From NCBI RefSeq assembly GCF_021228235.1, contig NZ_JAJQRG010000006.1, positions 62,001 through 126,000 of the forward strand: a DNA stretch of 64,000 bases, read 5' to 3'. Positions 1-7,759 of the stretch are shown piece by piece. A program made the position numbers and the translations under genes. Origin of the DNA: Pseudophaeobacter flagellatus (GTDB lineage: Bacteria > Pseudomonadota > Alphaproteobacteria > Rhodobacterales > Rhodobacteraceae). Below the pieces are notes generated by a model. That model ran no database searches. It saw only the letters and a list, made by a program, of their open reading frames with translations, and was not told the DNA's origin. Every line of letters starts with the position of its first letter. Position 1 is the stretch's first letter.

Positions 1-1
1 G

Positions 2-250
2 CGCAAAGGGCTGGAGGCGCATTTTGGCAGCAAGCTTTCCAAGGTAAAGCTGCATGTCGGCGGCAATGCCAAGGATCTGTGCAAAGACCTGAAAGCCAAG
101 GCCTTTACCATTGGCAATGACGTTTATTTTGCCAAACCCGCCAGCGCCAAGAAAGCCGATTTTCTGGTGCACGAACTCGCCCATGTTCTGCAACAGGGTC
201 GTGGCCGGATGCCGAAACCAAGGGATGGCGTGGCGCTCGTGTCAAAATAA
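2..250 (+). CDS. DUF4157-type HExxH protein, C-terminal fragment (5' end outside window)
   Basis: The open frame enters from the left edge and encodes about 82 residues before TAA. The visible part has the DUF4157 look: a short alpha/beta stretch (FTIGNDVYF), then the helix HELAHVLQQG containing an HExxH zinc-binding motif. DUF4157 domains are found in putative metallopeptidase-like proteins and at the N terminus of many toxin or contractile-injection-system cargo proteins. Here the protein stops about 20 residues after HExxH, so nothing follows the domain. The true start and any upstream domain lie outside the window, and activity cannot be judged. The family assignment rests on the motif and its context. 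Confidence 0.7.
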   Translation, partial: RKGLEAHFGSKLSKVKLHVGGNAKDLCKDLKAKAFTIGNDVYFAKPASAKKADFLVHELAHVLQQGRGRMPKPRDGVALVSK

Positions 251-443
251 TCCAACATCGGCAGGGGTAGCCCCCACCGCGAAATTAAATTTTTCGGATT
301 ATTTGTAACACCTTGCCAATTATCTTTTGTGCGATACGCAGAAACCGGGAAGGTTTGAAGAAAATCTTAACCTTTTCAAACTGTATTGAAAGGACAGGGC
401 CGCGCTAAGCTAGGCCAAGATCGTTGAGTAAAGGTGAGACACA

Positions 444-659
444 ATGGCGTTTGTCAGTATCATGTTTGGATCCCTCGTTGGCCTTGTCACGGCTGTGACC
501 GGCTTTACCCTGTTTGATCTGCACATCTGGCACAGCCTCTTGCTCTATTCCGGCACGGGTATTGGCGTTGCCGCGCTGGCGATTGCCATGCTGGTACTGC
601 GCAGCACTCCCGAGCCGCAGTTTTCGGCCTCTCGGCCCGGTGGCGCTAACGCGCTTTGA
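444..659 (+). CDS. small two-helix membrane protein, unknown function
   Basis: This encodes 71 residues. Two hydrophobic segments (about residues 4-22 and 30-51) flank the short polar turn FDLHIWHS, and a Pro/Ser-rich tail of about 18 residues follows. An AAAGGTGAG ribosome-binding site precedes the ATG. The gene converges on trxC and overlaps its last 14 bases. A terminator hairpin reading in this gene's direction lies 30 nt past its stop, which supports it as a real transcription unit. I recognise no family; it is described only as a small inner-membrane protein. Confidence 0.6.
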   Translation: MAFVSIMFGSLVGLVTAVTGFTLFDLHIWHSLLLYSGTGIGVAALAIAMLVLRSTPEPQFSASRPGGANAL

Positions 660-1074
660 CCCACGCGACAATCTGACCTTCACGCAGGGCGCCTGATTGG
701 CGCCTTTTTTCTTTGCCACGCTCAAAAGCTACCAAGGTCGGGATCCCCTTGATCCGATAGCGCCCACCGGTGGATTGATGCCGTTGGGTATCCAGCTTGA
801 CCAGACGGGCCTGGCCGGTCAGCTTGTCGGCTGCCTTGGTGAACTCTGGCGCCATCATCTTGCAGGGTCCGCACCAGGGTGCCCAGAAATCCACAATCAA
901 TGGCAGATCATCGTTCTGCACCGCCTTTTGCAGGATCGCCGGATCCACATCCGCAGGCTGCTTTGACAGCAGTGCCGCGCCGCAACTGCCGCATTTGGGG
1001 CCCGCCGTCAGCCGTGCCTCGGGCACTCGGTTCAACTGGCCACAGGCCAGGCAGGTCAGGGTTTTTTCCGCCAT
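646..1074 (-). CDS. trxC: thioredoxin 2-type protein (TrxC)
   Basis: This encodes 142 residues, the usual TrxC length. An N-terminal zinc-binding section has C8-x2-C11 and C28-x2-C31, which separates TrxC from TrxA. The thioredoxin domain follows, with active site WCGPC at residues 67-71 and the cis-proline segment IPT near residue 112. TrxC is a cytoplasmic disulfide reductase associated with oxidative stress. A longer frame runs upstream to 1203, but the ATG at 1074 (MAEKTLTC) places the CxxC motif where family members have it. The C-terminal KEKRRQSGAL segment is encoded by the same DNA that forms a terminator for the opposing gene. Confidence 0.9.
   Translation of the reverse strand: MAEKTLTCLACGQLNRVPEARLTAGPKCGSCGAALLSKQPADVDPAILQKAVQNDDLPLIVDFWAPWCGPCKMMAPEFTKAADKLTGQARLVKLDTQRHQSTGGRYRIKGIPTLVAFERGKEKRRQSGALREGQIVAWVKAR
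688..710 (+). terminator. Rho-independent terminator for the 71-aa gene, embedded in trxC
   Basis: GGCGCC, a TGATT loop and GGCGCC are followed directly by six T. It lies inside the antisense strand of the trxC 3' coding region and has the T run only on the plus strand. Confidence 0.75.
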
Positions 1075-1234
1075 AACAACGCTCCCAGTGCAGGCAATCG
1101 GCTTGATCATAGGCGCGCTGCTGCAATCTGCAAGGCCCAGCTCTACCCGGCCTCCCTGCCCCTCGCCGTCTTGACGGAATGGTACCAGCGCCACAAGATA
1201 CACAGGCAGGTATGTTCCAACATGTGAGGCTCAG

Positions 1235-1810
1235 ATGATTTCTCGCCGCGTTTTTTCCACCTCCGCTCTTGCAGCCGTTTCGACCTTCTCCCTGTCGGGT
1301 TTTGCCATGCCCGCCCGCGCAAAATCGGCACCCGTTTTTGACCCGACACCGCAATACGTAAGGATCAAGAAGCATTACCAACCCGGCGAAATCCTGATCC
1401 TGCCGCGATCCTACTACCTTTATTTTGTCACCGAACAGCGCAAGGCCATCCGCTATGGCGTGGGGGTTGGCAAGGCCGGGCTGGAATTCACCGGCAGCGC
1501 CATTATCCAGCGCAAACGCGAATGGCCCGGCTGGCGTCCCACCCAGGACATGATCGAACGCAGCCCGCGCATCTACCAACGCTTTGTCGATAACAGCTAC
1601 GTACAGCCAGGTGGGCCGGACAACCCGCTGGGCGCGCGGGCGCTCTATCTCTACCAAAACGGGGTGGATACCTACTTTCGCATTCACGGCACCACCCAGC
1701 CCGAAACCATTGGCACTTCGGCCTCCAATGGCTGCATCCGCATGTTGAATTCACATGTTACCGATCTCTACCAACGGGTACCGCTGGGCACCAAAGTCAC
1801 GGTTTTGTAG
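1235..1810 (+). CDS. L,D-transpeptidase (YkuD domain), exported
   Basis: This encodes 191 residues. The N terminus has a twin-arginine-like SRRVF followed by a hydrophobic stretch ending near MPARA, so export is expected. The YkuD catalytic block is near the C terminus, with H151 in IHGTT and the nucleophile C167 in SNGCIRM. The enzyme would form or edit 3-3 peptidoglycan cross-links, or anchor proteins to peptidoglycan, in the periplasm. It stands alone between trxC (divergent) and cspA. Confidence 0.9.
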   Translation: MISRRVFSTSALAAVSTFSLSGFAMPARAKSAPVFDPTPQYVRIKKHYQPGEILILPRSYYLYFVTEQRKAIRYGVGVGKAGLEFTGSAIIQRKREWPGWRPTQDMIERSPRIYQRFVDNSYVQPGGPDNPLGARALYLYQNGVDTYFRIHGTTQPETIGTSASNGCIRMLNSHVTDLYQRVPLGTKVTVL

Positions 1811-2112
1811 ACCCGACAATAGGTCAGCAGGCCCGACATAATGCAGGACGTAGCCCCGATAAATCGCCAAAAAAAACATCATGCAAAAGAAATTTCTGCA
1901 ACAGCCCCGGTGACATAGGCACCTGCAGCGCCGCACAAAGGCGGATTGAAGATTTTTTCTTGCGCGAAAGCCGCTTCTGTCCAATGCTGTCATCGCGAGG
2001 TCATAAAAGGGGTGATATTTGTCCCTGATGGATGGGTTACCACCAGAATGAGCAAGCCATACTGCCGCATGTTGCGGGCAGAAAGCGTGAGAAGAAACTA
2101 GGAGAAGAGACG
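1811..2112. other. intergenic region and probable long 5' UTR of cspA
   Basis: No gene is seen in these 302 bp. The right half probably contains the csp promoter and a long leader, as is usual for cold-shock genes. A short imperfect hairpin (CTGCCGCA-TGT-TGCGGGCAG) occurs at about 2062-2081, just upstream of the AGGAGAAGAGA ribosome-binding site. Confidence 0.4.
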
Positions 2113-2319
2113 ATGGCAACTGGCACCGTCAAATGGTTCAACACCACCAAGGGATTTGGCTTTATCGCCCCTGACAGCGGCGGAAGCGATGTATTTGTTC
2201 ACATTTCCGCAGTAGAGCGGTCCGGTCTGACAGGCCTCGCGGACAATCAAAAAGTGAGCTACGAAATGCAGCCTGGTCGTGATGGCCGTGAATCCGCGGT
2301 TGATCTCGCGCTGCTATAA
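2113..2319 (+). CDS. cspA: cold-shock protein, CspA family
   Basis: This encodes 68 residues forming a single cold-shock domain. RNP1 (KGFGFI, residues 13-18) and RNP2 (VFVHIS, 27-32) are intact. It binds single-stranded nucleic acid as an RNA chaperone. The frame is open upstream to 2032, but the ATG at 2113 follows a strong AGGAGAAGAGA and gives the canonical N terminus. A terminator follows 20 nt after the stop, so it is monocistronic. Whether it is cold-inducible cannot be told from sequence. Confidence 0.95.
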   Translation: MATGTVKWFNTTKGFGFIAPDSGGSDVFVHISAVERSGLTGLADNQKVSYEMQPGRDGRESAVDLALL

Positions 2320-2339
2320 GCCCCCAAACATTTGTATCG

Positions 2340-2367
2340 GCGGCCCTGATTTTTTGGGGCCGCTTTT
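2340..2367 (+). terminator. Rho-independent terminator after cspA
   Basis: Stem GCGGCCC (2340-2346) pairs with GGGCCGC (2357-2363) and is followed by TTTT. The loop itself is T-rich. Confidence 0.75.
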
Positions 2368-2506
2368 GCGTCCGCCCCTGCAATACGCCGCTTTAGTCCC
2401 TGGCTGGAATCTGCCACCAATGGCCGCAACCCGGATAGGGTAGATCCTTGGAACAGACGCCGCCGACAGTGCCCTGGCGCTGGCCTCCTGGCCCTTTTTC
2501 CTGCCC

Positions 2507-3172
2507 CTAGCCGTTTTCCTCCGGGCTAGACAGACGCGCCAGCAGGGCCATGACCGCAGGCCCAACCGCAGCCACATTCAGCGCCACACCTTTGGCATTG
2601 GGGTGAATGTTATCAGCCTGCATATAGGCCTGCGCCGCCGCCGGGTCCTGCCCGGTTTCAGCGCGAATTCCGGCAAAGGCATCGGCATGCAGCAGCACGT
2701 CAAACTCCTGCGCCAGATCCGTATAAATGCTATCAAAGGCGGCCTTGTATTCCGGACCATAGTTGCCCGGCGCCTGCATGCCGATCAACAGGACCTCAAC
2801 CCTGTGTGCCTGCGCCGCCTGTAGAATTTTGCGCAGGTTGGCGCGGGCCTCGGCTGCGGGCAGTCCGCGCAGCAGATCATTACCCCCCAACAACACAATC
2901 AGCCCCTGCGGTTGATCCGACAACGTCCAGTCAACTCTGGCAGCCCCCCCTGCCGTGGTATCCCCCGATACTCCGGCGTTGCTCAGGGTCACCTCGGCAC
3001 CGTGGACCTCAAGCCAGGCAGCCAGCTGCGGCACAAACCCCTCTCCCTGTGGCAGCCCGTAGCCCTGCACCAGACTGTCGCCAAAGGCGGTAATCCGCAG
3101 ATCCTCTGCCTGGCTCTGGGTCGCAACGTTTACAAAAATTATCAATCCCAACAGGGCCAAAACCTTGCGCAT
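2507..3172 (-). CDS. tesA: TesA-like SGNH esterase / lysophospholipase
   Basis: This encodes 221 residues with a signal peptide of about 22 residues (cleavage near SQA/ED). The SGNH blocks are in order: GDS at 31-33 (nucleophile S33), the GDTTAGG block, GGND, and D-x-x-H in DNIHPN near residue 190. The family includes multifunctional thioesterase I / protease I / arylesterase enzymes of the periplasm. It is divergent from the ybbA-ybbP ABC genes, the arrangement also found in E. coli, which supports the call. Confidence 0.9.
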   Translation of the reverse strand: MRKVLALLGLIIFVNVATQSQAEDLRITAFGDSLVQGYGLPQGEGFVPQLAAWLEVHGAEVTLSNAGVSGDTTAGGAARVDWTLSDQPQGLIVLLGGNDLLRGLPAAEARANLRKILQAAQAHRVEVLLIGMQAPGNYGPEYKAAFDSIYTDLAQEFDVLLHADAFAGIRAETGQDPAAAQAYMQADNIHPNAKGVALNVAAVGPAVMALLARLSSPEENG

Positions 3173-3222
3173 CGCGCTAAATGCTCCATATCCGATAGAG
3201 TGTATTTCACAGGCGCAGCATC

Positions 3223-3930
3223 ATGACCGAAACAGAACCACCCGTTCTTCACCTCAAAGATGCGTCTTTAACGCTGAATGGCAATACCGGGCCGGTGCAA
3301 ATTCTACGTGGGATCTCGCTGGATGTGCGCAAAGGTCAAACTCTGGGCCTGATCGGGCCTTCGGGTTCGGGGAAATCCTCGCTCTTGATGGTGATGGGCG
3401 GGCTAGAGCTGGCAACAGGCGGTCAGATCACCGCTCTGGGCCAAGATCTCACCGCCATGGATGAAGACGCCCTGGCCCGGTTTCGCCGTGCACATATGGG
3501 CGTGGTCTTCCAGAGCTTCCATCTGATCCCCACCATGACAGCGCTGGAAAATGTCGCAACCCCGCTAGAGCTGGCCGGTCGACGCGATGCCTTTGACCTC
3601 GCCCAGGCCGAGCTGGAAGCTGTTGGGCTGGGTCATCGTGCTGGGCATTTCCCGGCCCAATTGTCTGGCGGAGAACAGCAGCGTGTGGCCCTGGCCCGGG
3701 CCCTGGCCCCCCGCCCGTCAATTCTGCTGGCGGATGAACCCACCGGCAACCTGGACGAGGCCAATGGCGCGGCGGTGATGGATCTGCTCTTTGGTCTGCG
3801 TGACCGCACCGGGGCCACACTGATCATGGTTACCCATGCGCCAGAACTGGCCGCGCGTTGCGATCGGGTGGTTCGGCTGCGCGATGGCCAACTGGCCGCA
3901 CCGCAACAGGCAACAGAGGCCGCCGAATGA
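3223..3930 (+). CDS. ybbA: ABC transporter ATP-binding protein, YbbA/LolD type
   Basis: This encodes 235 residues. Walker A (GPSGSGKS) lies at about 45-52, the signature LSGGEQQRVALARAL near 145-160, and Walker B with ILLADEPTGNLD just after. It belongs to the MacB/LolD/FtsE branch that pairs with FtsX-fold permeases and usually couples ATP hydrolysis to mechanical or extraction work rather than channel transport. Its stop overlaps the permease start (ATGA at 3927), so the two are translationally coupled. The substrate is not established; the tesA neighbourhood suggests an envelope lipid-related role. Confidence 0.92.
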   Translation: MTETEPPVLHLKDASLTLNGNTGPVQILRGISLDVRKGQTLGLIGPSGSGKSSLLMVMGGLELATGGQITALGQDLTAMDEDALARFRRAHMGVVFQSFHLIPTMTALENVATPLELAGRRDAFDLAQAELEAVGLGHRAGHFPAQLSGGEQQRVALARALAPRPSILLADEPTGNLDEANGAAVMDLLFGLRDRTGATLIMVTHAPELAARCDRVVRLRDGQLAAPQQATEAAE

Positions 3931-6476
3931 CGGGGGCCACCCCTGCGACCCCTTTTGGGCAATCCCTGTCGCTGGCCTGGCGCTTTGCCCGGCGCGAATT
4001 GCGCAGCGGCGTAAAAGGCTTTCGAATCTTTCTGGCCTGTCTGGCACTGGGGGTGGCGGTGATCGCCGCTATCGGCTCCATTCGCGCCTCAATTGAGGCG
4101 GGGCTGACACAGGAAGGTGCCAGCCTGCTGGGCGGCGATGCCGAACTGACCTTTACCTATCGCTTTGCCAATGCGCAGGAACGCGCCTGGATGGCGAAAA
4201 ACTCTACCGCCGTGTCAGAGATTGTCGAATTCCGCTCTATGGCGACCCTGGGGGAAGAGCGCGCCCTGACCCAGGTCAAGGCGGTAGATGACGCCTATCC
4301 GCTGGAGGGGCAGATCGCGCTCATGCCCCAAATGCCGCTGGCTGATGCACTGGCAGGCCAGGATGGGCTGCCGGGGGTGGCGATGATGCCGGTTCTGGCC
4401 GACCGGCTGGGGCTGCGCCCCGGTGATCGGCTCCGCTTTGGCACCCAGGATTTTGTCCTGATGGCCACCATCAAGACCGAACCGGACGCTGCCGCCTCGG
4501 GCTTTGCGCTGGGGCCACGGACCCTGGTGGCCCGTCCGGCACTGGAAGAGTCCGGGCTGTTGGCACCGGGATCACTATTTTCCACCAAATACCGGCTCTC
4601 GCTGCCAGCCGACAGGGACCTGGATGCGCTGCAGGCCGAGGCGCGCGCCCGGTTTGAGGCCAGCGGCATGCGCTGGCGCGATGCCCGCAATGGCGCGCCC
4701 GGCATTGCCACTTTTGTCGAACGGCTGGGTGGGTTTCTGGTGCTTGTGGGTCTGTCCGGTCTGGCGGTGGGCGGCGTTGGGGTTTCGGCGGCGGTGCGCG
4801 CCTATCTGGCCACCAAAACCACCACCATCGCTACCCTGCGCACGCTGGGCGCCGACCGGCGAGTGATCTTTCTGACCTATTTTTTGCAGATTGGGGCGCT
4901 GACCCTGCTGGGGGTTGCGATCGGGCTGGGGCTGGGCGGGCTGGGGCCTGTCCTGCTGGAACCACTGATTGCGGCGCAGCTGCCCTTTCCGGCGCTGTTT
5001 GCGCTCTACCCTGGTAGCCTAGTTGAGGCGGCGCTCTATGGCTTTCTCACCGCCTTCATCTTTGCGCTCTGGCCGCTGGCGCGGGCAGAACGGATCCGCG
5101 CCGCCGCATTGTTTCGCGGCACCCTGGGCGAGGAAAGCCACCTGCCCGCTCCGCGCTATATCCTGACTACTGCGCTGGCGCTGGCGCTGCTGGTGGGATC
5201 TGCCGCCTGGTTTTCCGGCGCGCCTGAGCTGACGCTCTGGACAGCCGGCGGGCTGATGGCGGCCTTGCTGGTGCTGCTGGTTGCCGCGCTTGGCCTGGGC
5301 TGGCTGGCGCGCCATGGCAGAAGGCTAAGCCGTGGCCGACCAGCGCTCCGCTGGGCGCTGGCCGCCATCGGCACCGCCCGCGATGGCGCGGTGCCTGCGG
5401 TGCTGGCACTGGGGCTGGGGTTGACGGTTCTTGCCGCCATTGGCCAGATCGACGGCAATATGCGCCGCGCCATCGCCGGTAACCTGCCCGATGTGGCCCC
5501 ATCCTATTTCTTTGTTGATATTCAACGCGACCAGATGCCTGCCTTCCTGAACCGGGTTGAAACCGATCCCGCGGTCAGCAAGGTCGAAAGCGCCCCCATG
5601 CTGCGCGCCGTCATCACCAAGATCAACGGCTCCCCCGCGCAGGAGGTGGCAGGCGATCATTGGGTGGTGCGCGGTGATCGCGGAGTCACCTATGCCTCCG
5701 CCCAGCCCAAGGGCACAGAGGTGGTGGCGGGCAGTTGGTGGCCCGAGCATTACACTGGCCCGCCACAGGTCAGCTTTGCCGCCGAAGAGGCCGAAGAGCT
5801 GGGTCTCAATCTGGGCGATACCATCACGCTGAATGTGCTGGGACGCGATATACAGGCCGAAATCACCAGCTTTCGCAATGTAGATTTTTCCACCGCCGGC
5901 ATGGGATTTGTGCTGACTCTGAATGAGGCCACCCTGGCGGGCGCGCCGCACAGCTTCATTGCCACCGTCTATGCCGCGCCCGAAGCCGAAGCGCAGATCC
6001 TGCGCGATCTGGCCCGCGAGATGCCCAATATCACCGCCATCCGGGTGCGCGATGCCATCGACAGGGTGTCTGACATTCTGCGCCAGCTTGCAGCAGCCAC
6101 CAGCTATGGCGCGGCAGCCACCCTGCTGACCGGGTTTCTGGTGCTTCTGGGCACCGCCGCCGCCGGGGAACCGGCACGCCGCTACGAGGCGGCGCTGCTG
6201 AAAACCCTGGGCGCCTCCCGGGCGCGAATCCTTGCCAGTTTTGCCCTGCGCTCAATCATCCTGGGCGCCGGGGCTGCGGCGGTGGCGCTGACCGCCGGGA
6301 TATGCGGAGCCTGGGCTGTGAACTACTATGTCTTTGAAACCAGCTTTGTGGTGATCTGGCCGAATGCGCTGGCGGTAATATCAGGAGGGGTACTGACCAC
6401 ACTGCTGGCCGGGTTGATCTTTGCTTGGCGGCCCCTGGCAGCCCGGCCCGCACGCATTCTGCGCACCCGCGATTAA
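3927..6476 (+). CDS. ybbP: FtsX-fold ABC permease, YbbP type
   Basis: This encodes 849 residues from the ATG that overlaps the ybbA stop; an in-frame extension to 3858 would run inside ybbA and is discarded. One N-terminal TM (about residues 30-50) is followed by a large periplasmic domain, a first FtsX core, two linker TM helices, a second periplasmic domain (about 540-700) and a C-terminal FtsX core. This duplicated ten-helix plan is typical of YbbP permeases. The gene converges on the Rrf2-family gene and shares 4 bases with it. Confidence 0.9.
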   Translation: MTGATPATPFGQSLSLAWRFARRELRSGVKGFRIFLACLALGVAVIAAIGSIRASIEAGLTQEGASLLGGDAELTFTYRFANAQERAWMAKNSTAVSEIVEFRSMATLGEERALTQVKAVDDAYPLEGQIALMPQMPLADALAGQDGLPGVAMMPVLADRLGLRPGDRLRFGTQDFVLMATIKTEPDAAASGFALGPRTLVARPALEESGLLAPGSLFSTKYRLSLPADRDLDALQAEARARFEASGMRWRDARNGAPGIATFVERLGGFLVLVGLSGLAVGGVGVSAAVRAYLATKTTTIATLRTLGADRRVIFLTYFLQIGALTLLGVAIGLGLGGLGPVLLEPLIAAQLPFPALFALYPGSLVEAALYGFLTAFIFALWPLARAERIRAAALFRGTLGEESHLPAPRYILTTALALALLVGSAAWFSGAPELTLWTAGGLMAALLVLLVAALGLGWLARHGRRLSRGRPALRWALAAIGTARDGAVPAVLALGLGLTVLAAIGQIDGNMRRAIAGNLPDVAPSYFFVDIQRDQMPAFLNRVETDPAVSKVESAPMLRAVITKINGSPAQEVAGDHWVVRGDRGVTYASAQPKGTEVVAGSWWPEHYTGPPQVSFAAEEAEELGLNLGDTITLNVLGRDIQAEITSFRNVDFSTAGMGFVLTLNEATLAGAPHSFIATVYAAPEAEAQILRDLAREMPNITAIRVRDAIDRVSDILRQLAAATSYGAAATLLTGFLVLLGTAAAGEPARRYEAALLKTLGASRARILASFALRSIILGAGAAAVALTAGICGAWAVNYYVFETSFVVIWPNALAVISGGVLTTLLAGLIFAWRPLAARPARILRTRD

Positions 6477-6973
6477 CCCACCGAAGGCGCGACCTCTAGC
6501 TTGGCATTAGCAGCGGCAACGCCTGCCGCTGTACCACAGGCCACCGGCTGAAGGATGCGCAGCAAGTCGACGTTGCCACAGACGAGATCCGCGACCGAAA
6601 GATCATCCAGCGACCGATAGAAGGCCTGCGCCGCATCTGACAGAGCCAGTTTCAGGCGACAGGCCGAGGCCAGCGGGCAGGTATTGTCGGTATCGGCGAA
6701 GCATTCGGCAATTGGCAGCGCGCCTTCGACATGACGAAAGACCTGGCCAATCTGAATTTCAGCCGGATCCCGCCCCAGGGTCATGCCCCCGTTACGGCCG
6801 CGCTGGGTATGCAAATACCCCAACTGGCTTAGTTGGTTGATCACCTGCGCCAAATGATTTTCAGAGATATTGCAACATTCTGCGATTTCGGATTTTGTCA
6901 CCAGACGCTCTTCGTTTGCGGCGCAGTACATCAATAGGCGTACGGCGATATTGGTCCTTTTGGTAATTCGCAT
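6473..6973 (-). CDS. nsrR: Rrf2-family Fe-S transcription regulator, NsrR-like
   Basis: This encodes 166 residues. The winged helix-turn-helix (about 1-80) contains the recognition segment ISENHLAQVINQLSQLGY, typical of Rrf2 proteins. Three cysteines (C91, C99, C105; spacing x7 and x5) sit where NsrR and IscR ligate their cluster, and the flanking ECF...CRLK pattern resembles NsrR. NsrR senses nitric oxide through an Fe-S cluster and represses NO-detoxification genes. IscR-like or other Rrf2 roles cannot be excluded. The divergent intergenic region carries an FNR/NnrR-type palindrome centred about 67 nt before this start. Confidence 0.75.
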   Translation of the reverse strand: MRITKRTNIAVRLLMYCAANEERLVTKSEIAECCNISENHLAQVINQLSQLGYLHTQRGRNGGMTLGRDPAEIQIGQVFRHVEGALPIAECFADTDNTCPLASACRLKLALSDAAQAFYRSLDDLSVADLVCGNVDLLRILQPVACGTAAGVAAANAKLEVAPSVG

Positions 6974-7032
6974 GGTCTGGCTCCGCCCAAGTTTTCGATC
7001 ATGTTATGTTGCACAGCGCGCGAAAAAGAAGT

Positions 7033-7046
7033 TTGACATACATCAA
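7033..7046. promoter_or_regulatory. FNR/NnrR-type palindrome between nsrR-like and GGCT genes
   Basis: TTGACATACATCAA matches TTGA-N6-TCAA. The centre is about 67 nt from the nsrR-like ATG and about 45 nt from the divergent ATG at 7084. The first distance matches the spacing seen at the island genes further right. Confidence 0.65.
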
Positions 7047-7083
7047 TCACCCAGCGTTTTAACAATGGAATGACGATCAGATA

Positions 7084-7653
7084 ATGCCCCATCCCTATTT
7101 CTTTGGCTATGGCAGCCTGGTGAACACCGCCACCCATGACTACCTCGACCCGCAGCCCGCCCGGCTGAGCGGCTGGCAACGCAGCTGGTGCCATACCGCG
7201 TTGCGCGATGAAGCCTTCCTGAGCGTGGTACCCGCGCCGCAGGTGCAGATCGACGGATTGATCGCGGCCGTGCCCAATGCCGATTGGCAGGCGCTGGACG
7301 AACGTGAATTCGCCTATGACCGCCTGCCGGGCAACGGGTTGATCAGCCACGACCTGTCACGCAGCCCAGAGATTTCATTTTATTCGGTACCCCCGCATAG
7401 CCAGAGCCAGGGCGACACCCGACACCCGATTTTGCTGAGCTATCTTGATGTGGTCGTGCAGGGGCATTTGCAGATCTTTGGCGCGGCGGGGGTGGATGAT
7501 TTTTTCTCCACCACCCTGGGCTGGGATGCCCCAATCCTGAATGACCGCGCCGCGCCGAAATACCCCCGCCACCAGCAGCTATCCGTCTCTGAAACCGCAA
7601 TGGTGGATCGCTATCTTGCCGACCTGGGGTCGAACATCATCCCGCAGGCATAG
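7084..7653 (+). CDS. gamma-glutamylcyclotransferase-fold protein
   Basis: This encodes 189 residues. The N-terminal FFGYGSLVN (5-13) is the GGCT phosphate/carboxylate-binding motif, and the conserved acidic residue of the fold is probably in DEREFAYDR (about 71-79). Family members split gamma-glutamyl amino acids or gamma-glutamylamines to pyroglutamate, or act as ChaC-type glutathione cyclotransferases. The substrate cannot be assigned. It is divergent from the nsrR-like regulator and may share its FNR-type site. Confidence 0.75.
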   Translation: MPHPYFFGYGSLVNTATHDYLDPQPARLSGWQRSWCHTALRDEAFLSVVPAPQVQIDGLIAAVPNADWQALDEREFAYDRLPGNGLISHDLSRSPEISFYSVPPHSQSQGDTRHPILLSYLDVVVQGHLQIFGAAGVDDFFSTTLGWDAPILNDRAAPKYPRHQQLSVSETAMVDRYLADLGSNIIPQA

Positions 7654-7664
7654 GGACCGATCAC

Positions 7665-7700
7665 AAAACAAAACAGGCGGCGCTTTTGGCACCGCCTGTT
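7665..7700 (-). terminator. Rho-independent terminator after gltX
   Basis: AACAGGCGG (7672-7680) pairs with CCGCCTGTT (7692-7700). Reading leftward, the hairpin is followed by a T-rich tract (complement of 7665-7673), so it suits gltX, which ends at 7760. It may also stop the converging GGCT gene. Confidence 0.7.
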
Positions 7701-7759
7701 GTATCTGTCATCCCCGCCCTGTCACCCCCAGCGCATAGGGGAGATGGGCCTGGCGCCTT

